Source: Dethiosulfatarculus sandiegensis (GTDB taxonomy: Bacteria; Desulfobacterota; Desulfarculia; Desulfarculales; Desulfarculaceae). From it: 64,000 nucleotides of DNA. Position numbers and translations under genes: made by a program. The stretch covers positions 248,001 to 312,000 of the forward strand of contig NZ_AZAC01000034.1 in assembly GCF_000931935.2 (NCBI RefSeq), read 5' to 3'. Positions 1-7,201 of this stretch are shown here, piece after piece (positions within the stretch are counted from its first letter, which is position 1; every line of letters begins with the position of its first letter). The notes beneath the pieces were generated by a model. It made no database searches, was not told where the DNA came from, and saw only the letters and a list, made by a program, of their open reading frames with translations.

Positions 1-2
1 AA

Positions 3-110
3 CCGGTTTCCGGTGGCAAGAAACAAATTGTAACCAACCGCGGCTTGGTGTTCCACCCAAGGGAGCGCGCCTTAAAAGCACGCGGCATAAGGGAGAAAAA
101 TTATGAGTAA
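3..110 (+). CDS. possible C-terminal end of an upstream gene (partial)
   Basis: The frame beginning at base 3 is open from the window edge to a TAA at 108-110 and overlaps the start of the NifX-like gene by eight bases. It reads 35 basic residues including FHPRERALKARGIREKN. The other two frames are less convincing: one stops at 33 and the other, ending at 104, is rich in unlikely residues. An overlapping upstream gene would suit the tightly packed operon that follows. I do not recognise the family and too little is visible to say more. Confidence 0.25.
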   Translation, partial: PVSGGKKQIVTNRGLVFHPRERALKARGIREKNYE

Positions 111-567
111 AGTGGCAGTTAGCAGTCAAGGCAAGGAACTGGAGAGCCAGGTTGATCCCCGTTTCGGCCGGGCCGCCTATTTTCTGGTGGTGGACACTGA
201 CAGTATGGATTTTGTGGTTCTCGACAACACCCAGACCAGGGGCATGAGCCATGGCGCGGGCATCCAGGCGGCAGAGATGGTTTCCAAGGCCGGCGCCACC
301 GCCCTTTTGAGCGGCGTGGTGGGGCCCAAGGCCTGGAGCGCCCTGGAAGCCGCCGGTGTGGCGATTATTCAGGATGCCAGGGGCACTGTGGCCGAGGCTG
401 TGGAAGACTATAAAAACGGCAAGCTGAAAACCTCCCAGGAGCCTCAGGGCATGATGCACACGAACCAGGCCCCCATGGGCGGCGGTGGCGGCCGCGGCAT
501 GGGTGGCGGCGGCGGCCGCGGCATGGGCGGCGGCGGTGGCCGCGGCATGGGCGGAGGCAGAAAGTGA
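103..567 (+). CDS. NifX/NifB-like iron-molybdenum cofactor-binding family protein with Gly/Arg/Met tail
   Basis: A 154-residue protein whose first 110 residues fit the dinitrogenase iron-molybdenum cofactor-binding fold (NifX, NafY, MTH1175 group): it opens with KVAVSSQGKELESQVDPRFG, then a beta-alpha fold with SHGAGIQAAEMV and ALLSGVVGPKAW. These proteins bind metal clusters or act as small carriers; many members lie outside nif clusters next to ATPases, as here. The last 30 residues are an almost perfect 8-residue repeat of Met-Gly5-Arg-Gly ending in Arg-Lys. The ATG has an AGGGAG ribosome site (90-95). Its TGA overlaps the GTG of the next gene, so the two are probably translationally coupled. 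No nif structural genes are present, so a nitrogenase role is unlikely. Confidence 0.85.
   Translation: MSKVAVSSQGKELESQVDPRFGRAAYFLVVDTDSMDFVVLDNTQTRGMSHGAGIQAAEMVSKAGATALLSGVVGPKAWSALEAAGVAIIQDARGTVAEAVEDYKNGKLKTSQEPQGMMHTNQAPMGGGGGRGMGGGGGRGMGGGGGRGMGGGRK
475..552 (+). repeat. 24-bp in-frame tandem repeat coding the Gly/Arg/Met tail
   Basis: Copies begin at 475, 499 and 523, with a shortened fourth at 547. Each full copy codes Met-Gly-Gly-Gly-Gly-Gly-Arg-Gly. Copies differ at a few synonymous Gly third positions, so the array is not freshly duplicated, but its period suits length change by slippage. Confidence 0.9.
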
Positions 568-1439
568 TACTGGCTATTGCCAGCGGCAAGGGGGGCACAG
601 GCAAGACCACAATAGCGGTCTCCATGGCCTGTGCCCTGGCCGCCAAGGAAAAGGTCACCCTGGTGGATCTCGATGTAGAGGCCCCCAACTCCCATCTGTT
701 TCTGGAACCTGATTTTGAGGGAGAGGACATCGCCTCTCTGCCGGTTCCCCAGGTTGATGAGGATGCCTGCACCCGTTGCGGTGCGTGTAGTGATATCTGT
801 CAGTTCAAAGCCATTGCGCTTTTGGGCAAAACCATTATCACTTTTCCCCCGCTTTGCCATGGCTGCGGAGCCTGTTGGACCGTATGCCCTGAAAAATGCA
901 TTGAAAAGTCCTCCAGGGAATTGGGGGAGATAAGCTGGGGAAAAGCGGGAGTCGAAAAAAACCTGGACCTTTTGATGGGCAGGTTGCGCATAGGCGAGGC
1001 CATGAGTCCGCCTTTGATGCGCCAGGTGATGGAGAAAATGGACCGTTCGCGGCAGATAATAATAGATGCCCCTCCGGGCACCTCCTGCCCCATGATGACG
1101 GCCCAGCAATCTGCCGAGGCAGTGCTTCTGGTGACAGAGCCCACTCCCTTTGGCCTGCATGATTTCCGCCTGGCGGTCGAGGCTATAAAGCCTTTGAACA
1201 AGCCAATGGGCGTGGTGATCAACCGGGCCGGACTGGGCTATGAAAAGGTGCATGAGTACTGCCAAAACGAGGGGCTGGAAATCTTGGCCAGTATTGAATA
1301 CGACGAAAAAATCGCCAAGGCCTATTCCAGGGGCGAGCGCCTGATTCAGGCCGCTCCCCATGTGACGGAAAAACTCCTCAATGCCCACGGTCGTCTGGAA
1401 CAGATGGTAAGGGAGCGCAGAGAGGAGGGCCTCGCATGA
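564..1439 (+). CDS. MinD/Mrp-type P-loop ATPase with inserted 2x[4Fe-4S] ferredoxin domain (first copy)
   Basis: A 291-residue deviant Walker-A ATPase. The N-terminus has SGKGGTGKTT (residues about 7-16), the signature of the MinD/ParA/Mrp/NifH superfamily. A ferredoxin module sits at about residues 66-115 with CTRCGACSDIC and CHGCGACWTVC, enough cysteines for two [4Fe-4S] clusters. The switch region DAPPGTSCP and the NRAG nucleotide-binding motif follow. The start is GTG at 564, overlapping the TGA of the NifX-like gene; the stop overlaps the next ATG. Family knowledge suggests ATP-dependent iron-sulfur or metallocluster handling, not cell division. The substrate is unknown. It and the next gene are paralogues, and may pair as a heterodimer. 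Confidence 0.88.
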   Translation: MILAIASGKGGTGKTTIAVSMACALAAKEKVTLVDLDVEAPNSHLFLEPDFEGEDIASLPVPQVDEDACTRCGACSDICQFKAIALLGKTIITFPPLCHGCGACWTVCPEKCIEKSSRELGEISWGKAGVEKNLDLLMGRLRIGEAMSPPLMRQVMEKMDRSRQIIIDAPPGTSCPMMTAQQSAEAVLLVTEPTPFGLHDFRLAVEAIKPLNKPMGVVINRAGLGYEKVHEYCQNEGLEILASIEYDEKIAKAYSRGERLIQAAPHVTEKLLNAHGRLEQMVRERREEGLA

Positions 1440-2323
1440 AAGAATTTCTGATAATCAGCGGAAAAGGCGGCACAGGCAAGACCTCCATCACAGCGGCCCT
1501 GGCGGCTTTGGCCAAGAACAAGATGCTGGTGGACCTGGATGTGGACGCCCCGGATATGCACATCCTTTTGGACCCCAAGCCCTTCAGGGAAGAGGCCTTT
1601 TATTCGGGACATGAAGCCGAGGTCCGCCAGGAGGACTGCGTGGCCTGCGGGGTCTGCACGGAGTATTGCTCTTTTGACGCCATAACCCAGGAAGGTGATA
1701 AGCCGGCCTATGTGGACCCCATTGCCTGCGAGGGATGTAAACTTTGCGTGGCCATGTGTCCGGAAGAGGCGATAGACTTCCCCGAAGCCCATTGCGGAAC
1801 CTGGTATGCCAGCGAAACCAGGTTCGGCCCCATGGTCCACGCCCAGCTCTTTCCCGGGGCCGAGAACTCGGGCCGCCTGGTGAGCCTTTTGCGCCAGGAG
1901 GCAAGGGAACTGGCCGAAGAAAGAGGGCATGACCTGATTTTGTGTGACGGCACCCCCGGCATTGGATGTCCGGTTATTGCCTCGCTTTCAGGTGTCAATT
2001 TCGCGGTAATAGTGACAGAGCCCACTCCCAGCGGGCGTCATGACCTGCTCAGGGTTTTGGATCTGTGCGGCCATTTCAAGATCCCGGCCGCGGTGTTGGT
2101 GAATAAGGCGGATTTGAATCCAGACATAACCAAGGAGTTCGAGACCTATTGCCATGAGCAGGATCTGGCCTTTTTAGGGTGTCTTGATTTTGATCCCCAG
2201 TTTGTTGAAGCATTGGTTCAGGGCCGTATCATCAGCGAATACGCGCCGGAAGGTAAAACAGCTGTGAAATTGACCGAGATCTGGAATCGGATTTTGGCCT
2301 TGGCCGAAAAGCTGGATCAATAA
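1436..2323 (+). CDS. MinD/Mrp-type P-loop ATPase with inserted 2x[4Fe-4S] ferredoxin domain (second copy)
   Basis: A 295-residue paralogue of the preceding gene with the same order: SGKGGTGKTS at about residues 8-17, ferredoxin motifs CVACGVCTEYC and CEGCKLCVAMC at about 64-107, then DGTPGIGCP and the NKAD motif. It starts at ATG 1436, four bases inside the previous gene, so the three genes 103-2323 form one overlapping operon. Such ATPase pairs beside NifX-like proteins are common in anaerobic bacteria and archaea. They are thought to assemble or shuttle Fe-S or other metal clusters. The copies have clearly diverged outside the motifs, which argues for distinct subunits. Confidence 0.88.
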   Translation: MKEFLIISGKGGTGKTSITAALAALAKNKMLVDLDVDAPDMHILLDPKPFREEAFYSGHEAEVRQEDCVACGVCTEYCSFDAITQEGDKPAYVDPIACEGCKLCVAMCPEEAIDFPEAHCGTWYASETRFGPMVHAQLFPGAENSGRLVSLLRQEARELAEERGHDLILCDGTPGIGCPVIASLSGVNFAVIVTEPTPSGRHDLLRVLDLCGHFKIPAAVLVNKADLNPDITKEFETYCHEQDLAFLGCLDFDPQFVEALVQGRIISEYAPEGKTAVKLTEIWNRILALAEKLDQ

Positions 2324-2344
2324 TACCGGGTTTTGGTAAATTTG

Positions 2345-2383
2345 GAATCCGTGGAATTGGCGCCGAATCAATTCCACGGATTC
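2345..2383. repeat. 14-bp perfect inverted repeat
   Basis: Arms 2345-2358 and 2370-2383 are exactly complementary, with an 11-base loop. It lies 21 bases after the ATPase operon. No T-run follows on either strand, so it is either an mRNA 3' end stabiliser, a weak terminator, or a protein-binding palindrome upstream of the sigma-54 activator gene. Confidence 0.6.
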
Positions 2384-2461
2384 ACTTGCAATATTCTCAA
2401 TTGTCCTGCATATATAGTCTCCGTTTGTTCTTGGCGTCCCCTTCAGTCCGGGCCGGGATCA

Positions 2462-2490
2462 TTGCAAAATCCGAAAAAAAATAGTAGATT
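2462..2490 (+). promoter_or_regulatory. candidate sigma-70 promoter for the activator gene
   Basis: TTGCAA (2462-2467) and TAGATT (2485-2490) are separated by 17 bases in an A-rich stretch 105 bases ahead of the activator start. It is a consensus match only. Confidence 0.4.
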
Positions 2491-2595
2491 AAGGTATATG
2501 GGGCTAATGAGATCCCTTCTTGAAAATAGACTGACAACCTGGATCCGTGGGGGTCTCCCCTGGCCCCTTGATGTGGAATTCTTCGGACAGGATAC

Positions 2596-4362
2596 GTGAT
2601 GATAGAGCCCCGCCAACTTGATATGCAACCGGACCAGGCCTTTTCCCGCACCGGCGGAGAGGCGGTCCTGGTTCTGGATCAGGGCCTGCACCTGGTGGGT
2701 TGCAATACAACTGGGCGCATGCTGGTGGCGGGACTGCCCGAGATGGGCCGGCGTCTCAAGTTGGAACTCCTGGTTTCGCCGGATCATCTGGACTTTTTCA
2801 GTAAAGCCGTGCAAAAGGCCTTGCAAAAAGGCGCGCCCAGTAATCATTTCCAGGCAAAACTCTTTGATTTTAAAAAAGAAACATTTCCGGCCGTCTGTCT
2901 GGTCAGCCCCACTTTTGGCTCCGACCACAAGGTTATGGGCCTTTTGATCACTTTAAGGGACAGTGAATTCACTCCCATGCGCTCCAGCCGGATCGCTCCG
3001 GGGGAACATTTGATGAACCGTCAGGTGATGGGGTATCAGGCGTTATTCGACCACATGGCCGAAGGCGTTTTTACAGTCAACACCCGTTGGCGCATAACCT
3101 CCTTTAATCACACAGCGGAAAAGATCACCGGGCACACCAGAGACCAGGTGCTCGGCAGGCATTGCTGGGAGGTTTTCCGCTCAGATCTCTGCGAGGCCGG
3201 ATGCCCCTTGCGCAAGACCCTTGAGACCGGCGACACCCAGCTTGATCAGGATATGCGCATCACAACCAGCAGCGGCAAGCGGCTGGAACTTTTGGTCAAC
3301 ACCAGTGTCCTGAAAGACAAGGTGGGGAATGTGGTCGGCGCTGTGGAGACCTTGAGGCCTCAGCAGATTTCCATGCTCCCCGAGGGACATAGCGAATCCC
3401 GCCTCAGCCTTTCCGATATTGTGGGCCAAAGCGAGCCCATGCAAAGGCTTTTTGAAATGTTGCCCGATGTGGCCGGTTCCCAGGCCAGTGTGCTCTTGAC
3501 CGGGGAGAGCGGCACCGGCAAGGAGCTCTTTGCCCGGGCCATCCATTACAACTCCCCCAGACGCCACGGACCTTTTGTGGCGGTGAACTGTTCGGCCCTT
3601 TCGGAAAGCCTCTTGGAATCAGAGCTTTTTGGTCACGAAAAAGGGGCCTTTACCGGTGCGGCCTATGCCAAGCCGGGCCGGTTTGAGCTGGCCAAGGGCG
3701 GAACCCTGTTTCTGGACGAGATCGGCGAGTTGAAACCTCAGCTACAGGTGAAACTGTTGAGGGTGCTGGAACAGCAGGTCTTTGAAAGGGTGGGGGGAAC
3801 CAGGCAGATTGTAATGGATGCCCGCATCATAAGCGCCACCAATCGGGACCTTAAGGACGCACTTTACACCGGCGATCTAAGGGATGACCTCTATTATAGA
3901 TTGCGCACCGTGCCGATGGATTTGCCGCCCCTCAGGGATCGGGCGGGCGACCTGCCGCTTCTGGTGAATCACTTTATCAAAAAATTCAACCGACTCTATG
4001 GCAAGAATGTCAGGGGGGTTGATCCGAAAGTTCTGAATATTTTTCAGAACTACCATTGGCCCGGCAATGTGCGCGAACTGGAGAGGGTGCTGGAGCACGC
4101 CTTTGTCTTCGTGAAAGGGCCTTTGATCTTCAAAAGAAACCTGCCTGCCTTGGATGAGCTCTTGGCCGCGACTTCGCCGCCTGGAGGTTCACCTGCGCCT
4201 GAGCCGGGGATTTCGCCTTATGATTCCCTTAAGAGCCATGAAAGGGCCCATATCCTGAAGGCCCTGGAAAAGTCCGGGGGCAGAAGGGCCCAGGCGGCCA
4301 GGGACCTCGGCATCAGCCGCACCTCGCTCTGGCGCCGCATGAAGGCGCTCAATCTGCTATAA
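2596..4362 (+). CDS. sigma-54-dependent activator with PAS sensor domains
   Basis: A 588-residue bacterial enhancer-binding protein. An N-terminal PAS-like region (about 10-130) is followed by a clear PAS domain (about 145-255) with an unusual cysteine pair, CEAGCP. The AAA+ domain (about 275-505) has Walker A GESGTGKE near 302, the sigma-54 contact loop GAFTGA near 351, and Walker B LFLDEIGE. A Fis-type helix-turn-helix ends the protein (RAQAARDLGISRTSLWRRM). There is no receiver domain, so the signal is probably read directly by PAS. GTG 2596 is followed at once by ATG 2599; either could be used. A phased repeat array, a terminator and a -24/-12 promoter lie directly downstream, so the electron-transfer operon at 4802-10213 is its likely target. 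Confidence 0.93.
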   Translation: MMIEPRQLDMQPDQAFSRTGGEAVLVLDQGLHLVGCNTTGRMLVAGLPEMGRRLKLELLVSPDHLDFFSKAVQKALQKGAPSNHFQAKLFDFKKETFPAVCLVSPTFGSDHKVMGLLITLRDSEFTPMRSSRIAPGEHLMNRQVMGYQALFDHMAEGVFTVNTRWRITSFNHTAEKITGHTRDQVLGRHCWEVFRSDLCEAGCPLRKTLETGDTQLDQDMRITTSSGKRLELLVNTSVLKDKVGNVVGAVETLRPQQISMLPEGHSESRLSLSDIVGQSEPMQRLFEMLPDVAGSQASVLLTGESGTGKELFARAIHYNSPRRHGPFVAVNCSALSESLLESELFGHEKGAFTGAAYAKPGRFELAKGGTLFLDEIGELKPQLQVKLLRVLEQQVFERVGGTRQIVMDARIISATNRDLKDALYTGDLRDDLYYRLRTVPMDLPPLRDRAGDLPLLVNHFIKKFNRLYGKNVRGVDPKVLNIFQNYHWPGNVRELERVLEHAFVFVKGPLIFKRNLPALDELLAATSPPGGSPAPEPGISPYDSLKSHERAHILKALEKSGGRRAQAARDLGISRTSLWRRMKALNLL

Positions 4363-4414
4363 TTCCAATCTTTAAGTGTAAGTTCATCTGTTTTATCCTG
4401 CTTAAATACAGGTT

Positions 4415-4510
4415 TGTTTCAAGGAAAAGCTACTGTTTCAATAATGTTTCAATTTGGTTTCAAATAGTTGCAATATGTTTCAAATGTTTCATTTGTTTCA
4501 GATTGTTTCA
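4415..4510 (+). repeat. helically phased TGTTTCA array, candidate enhancer sites
   Basis: Exact TGTTTCA occurs at 4415, 4434, 4445, 4476, 4485, 4494 and 4504. Near copies fill the gap: GGTTTCA at 4456 and AGTTGCA at 4466. Start-to-start steps are 19, 11, 11, 10, 10, 9, 9 and 10 bases, so the units face the same side of the helix. A TGTATCA at 4554 sits exactly 50 bases further on. The array lies about 200-290 bases upstream of a -24/-12 promoter, the usual place for sigma-54 activator binding sites, and next to an activator gene. It is not a CRISPR: the units are too short and the spacers are 2-4 bases. Confidence 0.85.
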
Positions 4511-4626
4511 ATGATGAACCATATAAATATGATTAAAATAATAAAGAATAGATTGTATCATGATATCAAACACTAAACTTAGATAAATAAAAATTGGATA
4601 GCTGATTATCGGTAAATATTTTTAGT

Positions 4627-4670
4627 TTTACCCCAGCAAAACCATTAGGTTTTGGTGGGGTAAATTTTTT
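4627..4670 (+). terminator. rho-independent terminator of the activator gene
   Basis: Arms of 17 bases (4627-4643 and 4648-4664) pair with one mismatch around a 4-base loop and are followed by six T. It lies between the TGTTTCA array and the -24/-12 promoter, so it should block read-through from the activator gene into the operon. Confidence 0.88.
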
Positions 4671-4703
4671 AAAAAGGAAATTAAATCAAATAGTTACTAG
4701 CTT

Positions 4704-4719
4704 AGGCACGATTTTTGCT
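4704..4719 (+). promoter_or_regulatory. sigma-54 (-24/-12) promoter of the nuoEF/hdrA-like operon
   Basis: AGGCACGATTTTTGCT has GG at 4705-4706 and GC at 4717-4718 with exactly ten bases between them, matching the GGCAC-N5-TTGC consensus. Transcription should begin near 4730, leaving a leader of about 70 bases. Confidence 0.85.
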
Positions 4720-4750
4720 ATAAAGCAGGGAAAGAACCAAAGCCCCTTGG

Positions 4751-4789
4751 GCTGTAACAGGTTACCATGATCAGCTCACTGCTGTAACA
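4751..4789 (+). repeat. 9-bp direct repeat in the operon leader
   Basis: GCTGTAACA occurs at 4751-4759 and again at 4781-4789, 30 bases (three helical turns) apart. The second copy overlaps the ribosome site AAGGAGG at 4789-4795. A protein binding both copies could control expression. Confidence 0.5.
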
Positions 4790-4801
4790 AGGAGGCCGAT
4801 C

Positions 4802-5266
4802 TTGAGCGATACAGTAACAAATGTGGATACGATTATAGATCGTTATCCCGGTCAACCTGAGTATCTTATTTTTTTACTTCAGGATATTCAGGCAGAGTAT
4901 AACTACGTCTCCCCCGAGGCCATGCAGCTGGTGGCTGATCACACAGGCGTGCCTTTGAGCCGGGTCTATGCGGTGGCGACTTTCTATCAGTCCTTCAGCT
5001 TGGAACCCAAGGGTGAGCATGAAATCAGGGTCTGCATGGGCACTGCCTGTCACTTGAAAGGCAGCGGCCGTATTGTGGAAGACCTGGAGAGACGGCTTGG
5101 CGTAGAGGCCGGACACACAACCGAAGACTTAAGCTTCACCCTTGAGACGGTCAACTGCTTAGGCGCCTGCGCCCTGGCTCCGGTGATGGTGGCGGATGAA
5201 GAGTATCATCCCACGGTGACCAGCCAGAAGATCAACAAAATGCTTAAGCAACTCACCCAGGAATAG
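4802..5266 (+). CDS. NuoE/HndA-like [2Fe-2S] subunit
   Basis: A 154-residue thioredoxin-like ferredoxin of the NuoE family (24-kDa subunit; HndA, HydC and FdsG relatives). Helical N-terminus with FLLQDIQAEYNYVSPEAM is followed by the cluster ligands CMGTAC (about 79-84) and CLGAC (about 119-123), the C-x4-C...C-x3-C pattern. It passes electrons between the NuoF-like flavoprotein and other Fe-S subunits. The start is TTG 4802, chosen because AAGGAGG lies at 4789-4795 with proper spacing and there is no ATG nearby. It is the first gene of the sigma-54 operon, with six bases to the next gene. Confidence 0.92.
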   Translation: MSDTVTNVDTIIDRYPGQPEYLIFLLQDIQAEYNYVSPEAMQLVADHTGVPLSRVYAVATFYQSFSLEPKGEHEIRVCMGTACHLKGSGRIVEDLERRLGVEAGHTTEDLSFTLETVNCLGACALAPVMVADEEYHPTVTSQKINKMLKQLTQE

Positions 5267-5272
5267 GGGGCC

Positions 5273-7177
5273 ATGATGACACAGGCAAGCACAGCACCTG
5301 AATTTGAGAAAAGGCGCCTTACTTCCACCGAGGAACTGGAAGCCTTTCGTCAGGAAATTATAGAAAGTATAGACCCCAACCAGACCCAGGTCATCGTCTG
5401 TCATGGCAAGGGCTGTTTGGCCAACAACAGCCCCGATGTGGCCAGTGCCCTGGAAAAAGCCATTGAAGGCGCAGGGCTGGATGCCAATGTAAAGCCTTTG
5501 GTAAAGGCCACGGGCTGTCACGGCTGCTGTTCCAGGGGCCCTTTGGTGATTATTGAGCCCGGCGGGATCTTCTATCAGAAGGTCAGCCCCAAGGATGCCG
5601 AGGATATCGTAAACCAGACCCTGGTAAACGGCGAAAAAGTCGAACGCCTGCTCTATAAGGATCCGGACACGGACGAGATTCTCCCCACAGTGGATGACAT
5701 CCCCTATTACAACATGCAGGAGAGGGTGGTCCTGAGGGATATCGGCTACGTGGATCCCACCGACATAAACGACACCCTGGCCAGGGGCGGTTACAAATCC
5801 CTGGCCAAGGCACTTTTCACCATGACCCCTGAAGAGGTGGTTCAGGAGGTTGAAAAGTCCGGCTTAAGGGGCCGGGGCGGAGCGGGTTTCCCCACCGGCC
5901 GCAAGTGGCGGGGCGCTCTGGCCGCCAAGGAGAAAAAAGGCGGTCCGGTCTATGTGGTGGTCAACGGAGACGAGGGTGACCCCGGCGCTTTCATGGACGG
6001 CAACATCATGGAAGGCGATCCCCATTTGCTCCTGGAGGGCTTTATCATAGGTGCATACGCCTTGGGCGCGGAACAGGGCTACATGTATGTGCGCGCTGAA
6101 TACCCGCTGGCCATCAAGCACTTGTCCCTGGCCATGGAACAGGCAAGGGAACTGGGCCTTTTGGGTGAGAACATCCTGGGCTCCGGGTTCAACTTTGACG
6201 TGCAGATCAACCGCGGCGCAGGCGCTTTTGTCTGCGGCGAGTCCACCGCCTTGTTCACCTCCATTGAGGGCAGGGCCGGAGAGCCCAGGCCCAAATACGT
6301 ACGCAGCGTGGAAGAGGGCCTCTGGGGCCGTCCCACGGTTCTGAATAACGTGGAGACCTGGGCCAACGTGCCCCGGGTCATTGAAAAGGGCGGCGATTGG
6401 TTCGCCGGTGTGGGCGTGCCCCACAGCACCGGCACCAAGGTCTTCTCCCTGGTGGGCAAGGTCAACAATGTGGGCCTGGTGGAAGTCCCCATGGGCGTGC
6501 CTCTCAAGAAAATTGTGGAAGAGATCGGCGGCGGCGTGCCGGGCGGCAAGAAATTCAAGGCCGTGCAGACCGGCGGACCTTCAGGCGGCTGCCTGCCCTA
6601 TGACATGAAGGATACGCCGGTTGATTTCGACTCCCTGATCAAGGCCGGTTCCATGATGGGCTCCGGCGGCATGATTGTTATGGACGACAGGGACTGCATG
6701 GTCGATGTGGCCCGCTACTTCCTGCGTTTTCTGGAAGAGGAATCCTGCGGCAAATGCATCCCCTGCCGTTTGGGCGTGACCCGCATGCGCGAGATGCTCG
6801 ATGATTTCAGCCAGGGAAAAGGCTCGGCCCAGGACCTGGAAGACTTGAAAAGCCTGGCCAAGGCCATTCAGGACGGCTCCTTATGCGCCTTGGGCGGCAG
6901 CGCGCCGAACCCGGTTCTTACAACCATGCAGTACTTTGGGCAAGAGTACCTGGAGCATATTGAAAACCAGAAATGCCCGGCCGGTGTGTGCAAGGACCTC
7001 ATCACCTACAGCATTGACCCGGAAAAATGCACGGGCTGCGGGGCCTGTTCCAGGGCCTGCCCCCAGGACGCAGTCACGGGTGAGAAAAAGAAACCGCACA
7101 CCATTATGGAAGACAAGTGCATCCGCTGCGGAATTTGTATGGAATCCTGCAAGTTTGATGCGGTTTTGGTCCAGTAG
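5273..7177 (+). CDS. NuoF/HndC-like NAD(P)H-binding flavoprotein with terminal ferredoxin domains
   Basis: A 634-residue NuoF-type subunit. Order: thioredoxin-like [2Fe-2S] domain (about 30-125; C-x4-C and GCHGCC), NADH/FMN-binding Rossmann domain with GRGGAGFPTGRKW near 200 and NGDEGDPGAFMD near 229, SLBB domain, then the [4Fe-4S] motif ESCGKCIPC near 491, and a C-terminal two-cluster ferredoxin with CTGCGACSRAC and CIRCGICMESC. This is the layout of HndC/HydB, the NAD(P)-binding flavoprotein of bifurcating hydrogenases and of NAD-dependent formate dehydrogenases. It should exchange electrons between NAD(P)H via FMN and the Fe-S chain. The ATG follows an AGGGGG site. Confidence 0.94.
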   Translation: MMTQASTAPEFEKRRLTSTEELEAFRQEIIESIDPNQTQVIVCHGKGCLANNSPDVASALEKAIEGAGLDANVKPLVKATGCHGCCSRGPLVIIEPGGIFYQKVSPKDAEDIVNQTLVNGEKVERLLYKDPDTDEILPTVDDIPYYNMQERVVLRDIGYVDPTDINDTLARGGYKSLAKALFTMTPEEVVQEVEKSGLRGRGGAGFPTGRKWRGALAAKEKKGGPVYVVVNGDEGDPGAFMDGNIMEGDPHLLLEGFIIGAYALGAEQGYMYVRAEYPLAIKHLSLAMEQARELGLLGENILGSGFNFDVQINRGAGAFVCGESTALFTSIEGRAGEPRPKYVRSVEEGLWGRPTVLNNVETWANVPRVIEKGGDWFAGVGVPHSTGTKVFSLVGKVNNVGLVEVPMGVPLKKIVEEIGGGVPGGKKFKAVQTGGPSGGCLPYDMKDTPVDFDSLIKAGSMMGSGGMIVMDDRDCMVDVARYFLRFLEEESCGKCIPCRLGVTRMREMLDDFSQGKGSAQDLEDLKSLAKAIQDGSLCALGGSAPNPVLTTMQYFGQEYLEHIENQKCPAGVCKDLITYSIDPEKCTGCGACSRACPQDAVTGEKKKPHTIMEDKCIRCGICMESCKFDAVLVQ

Positions 7178-7201
7178 GACAGGCCATAAGGAGGCATTGC
7201 C

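Noticed and set aside
444..1388. Long open frame antisense to the NifX/ATPase genes
   Set aside because: It is a shadow of the strong coding frames on the + strand, with no ribosome site; its Pro-rich end mirrors the Gly repeat.
103..2323. Nitrogenase cofactor operon
   Set aside because: NifX-like and NifH-like folds are present, but there is no nifB, nifE, nifN, nifD or nifK and the ATPases carry ferredoxin inserts not found in NifH.
4415..4510. CRISPR array
   Set aside because: Units are only 7 bases and gaps 2-4 bases; no cas genes. It fits activator binding sites much better.
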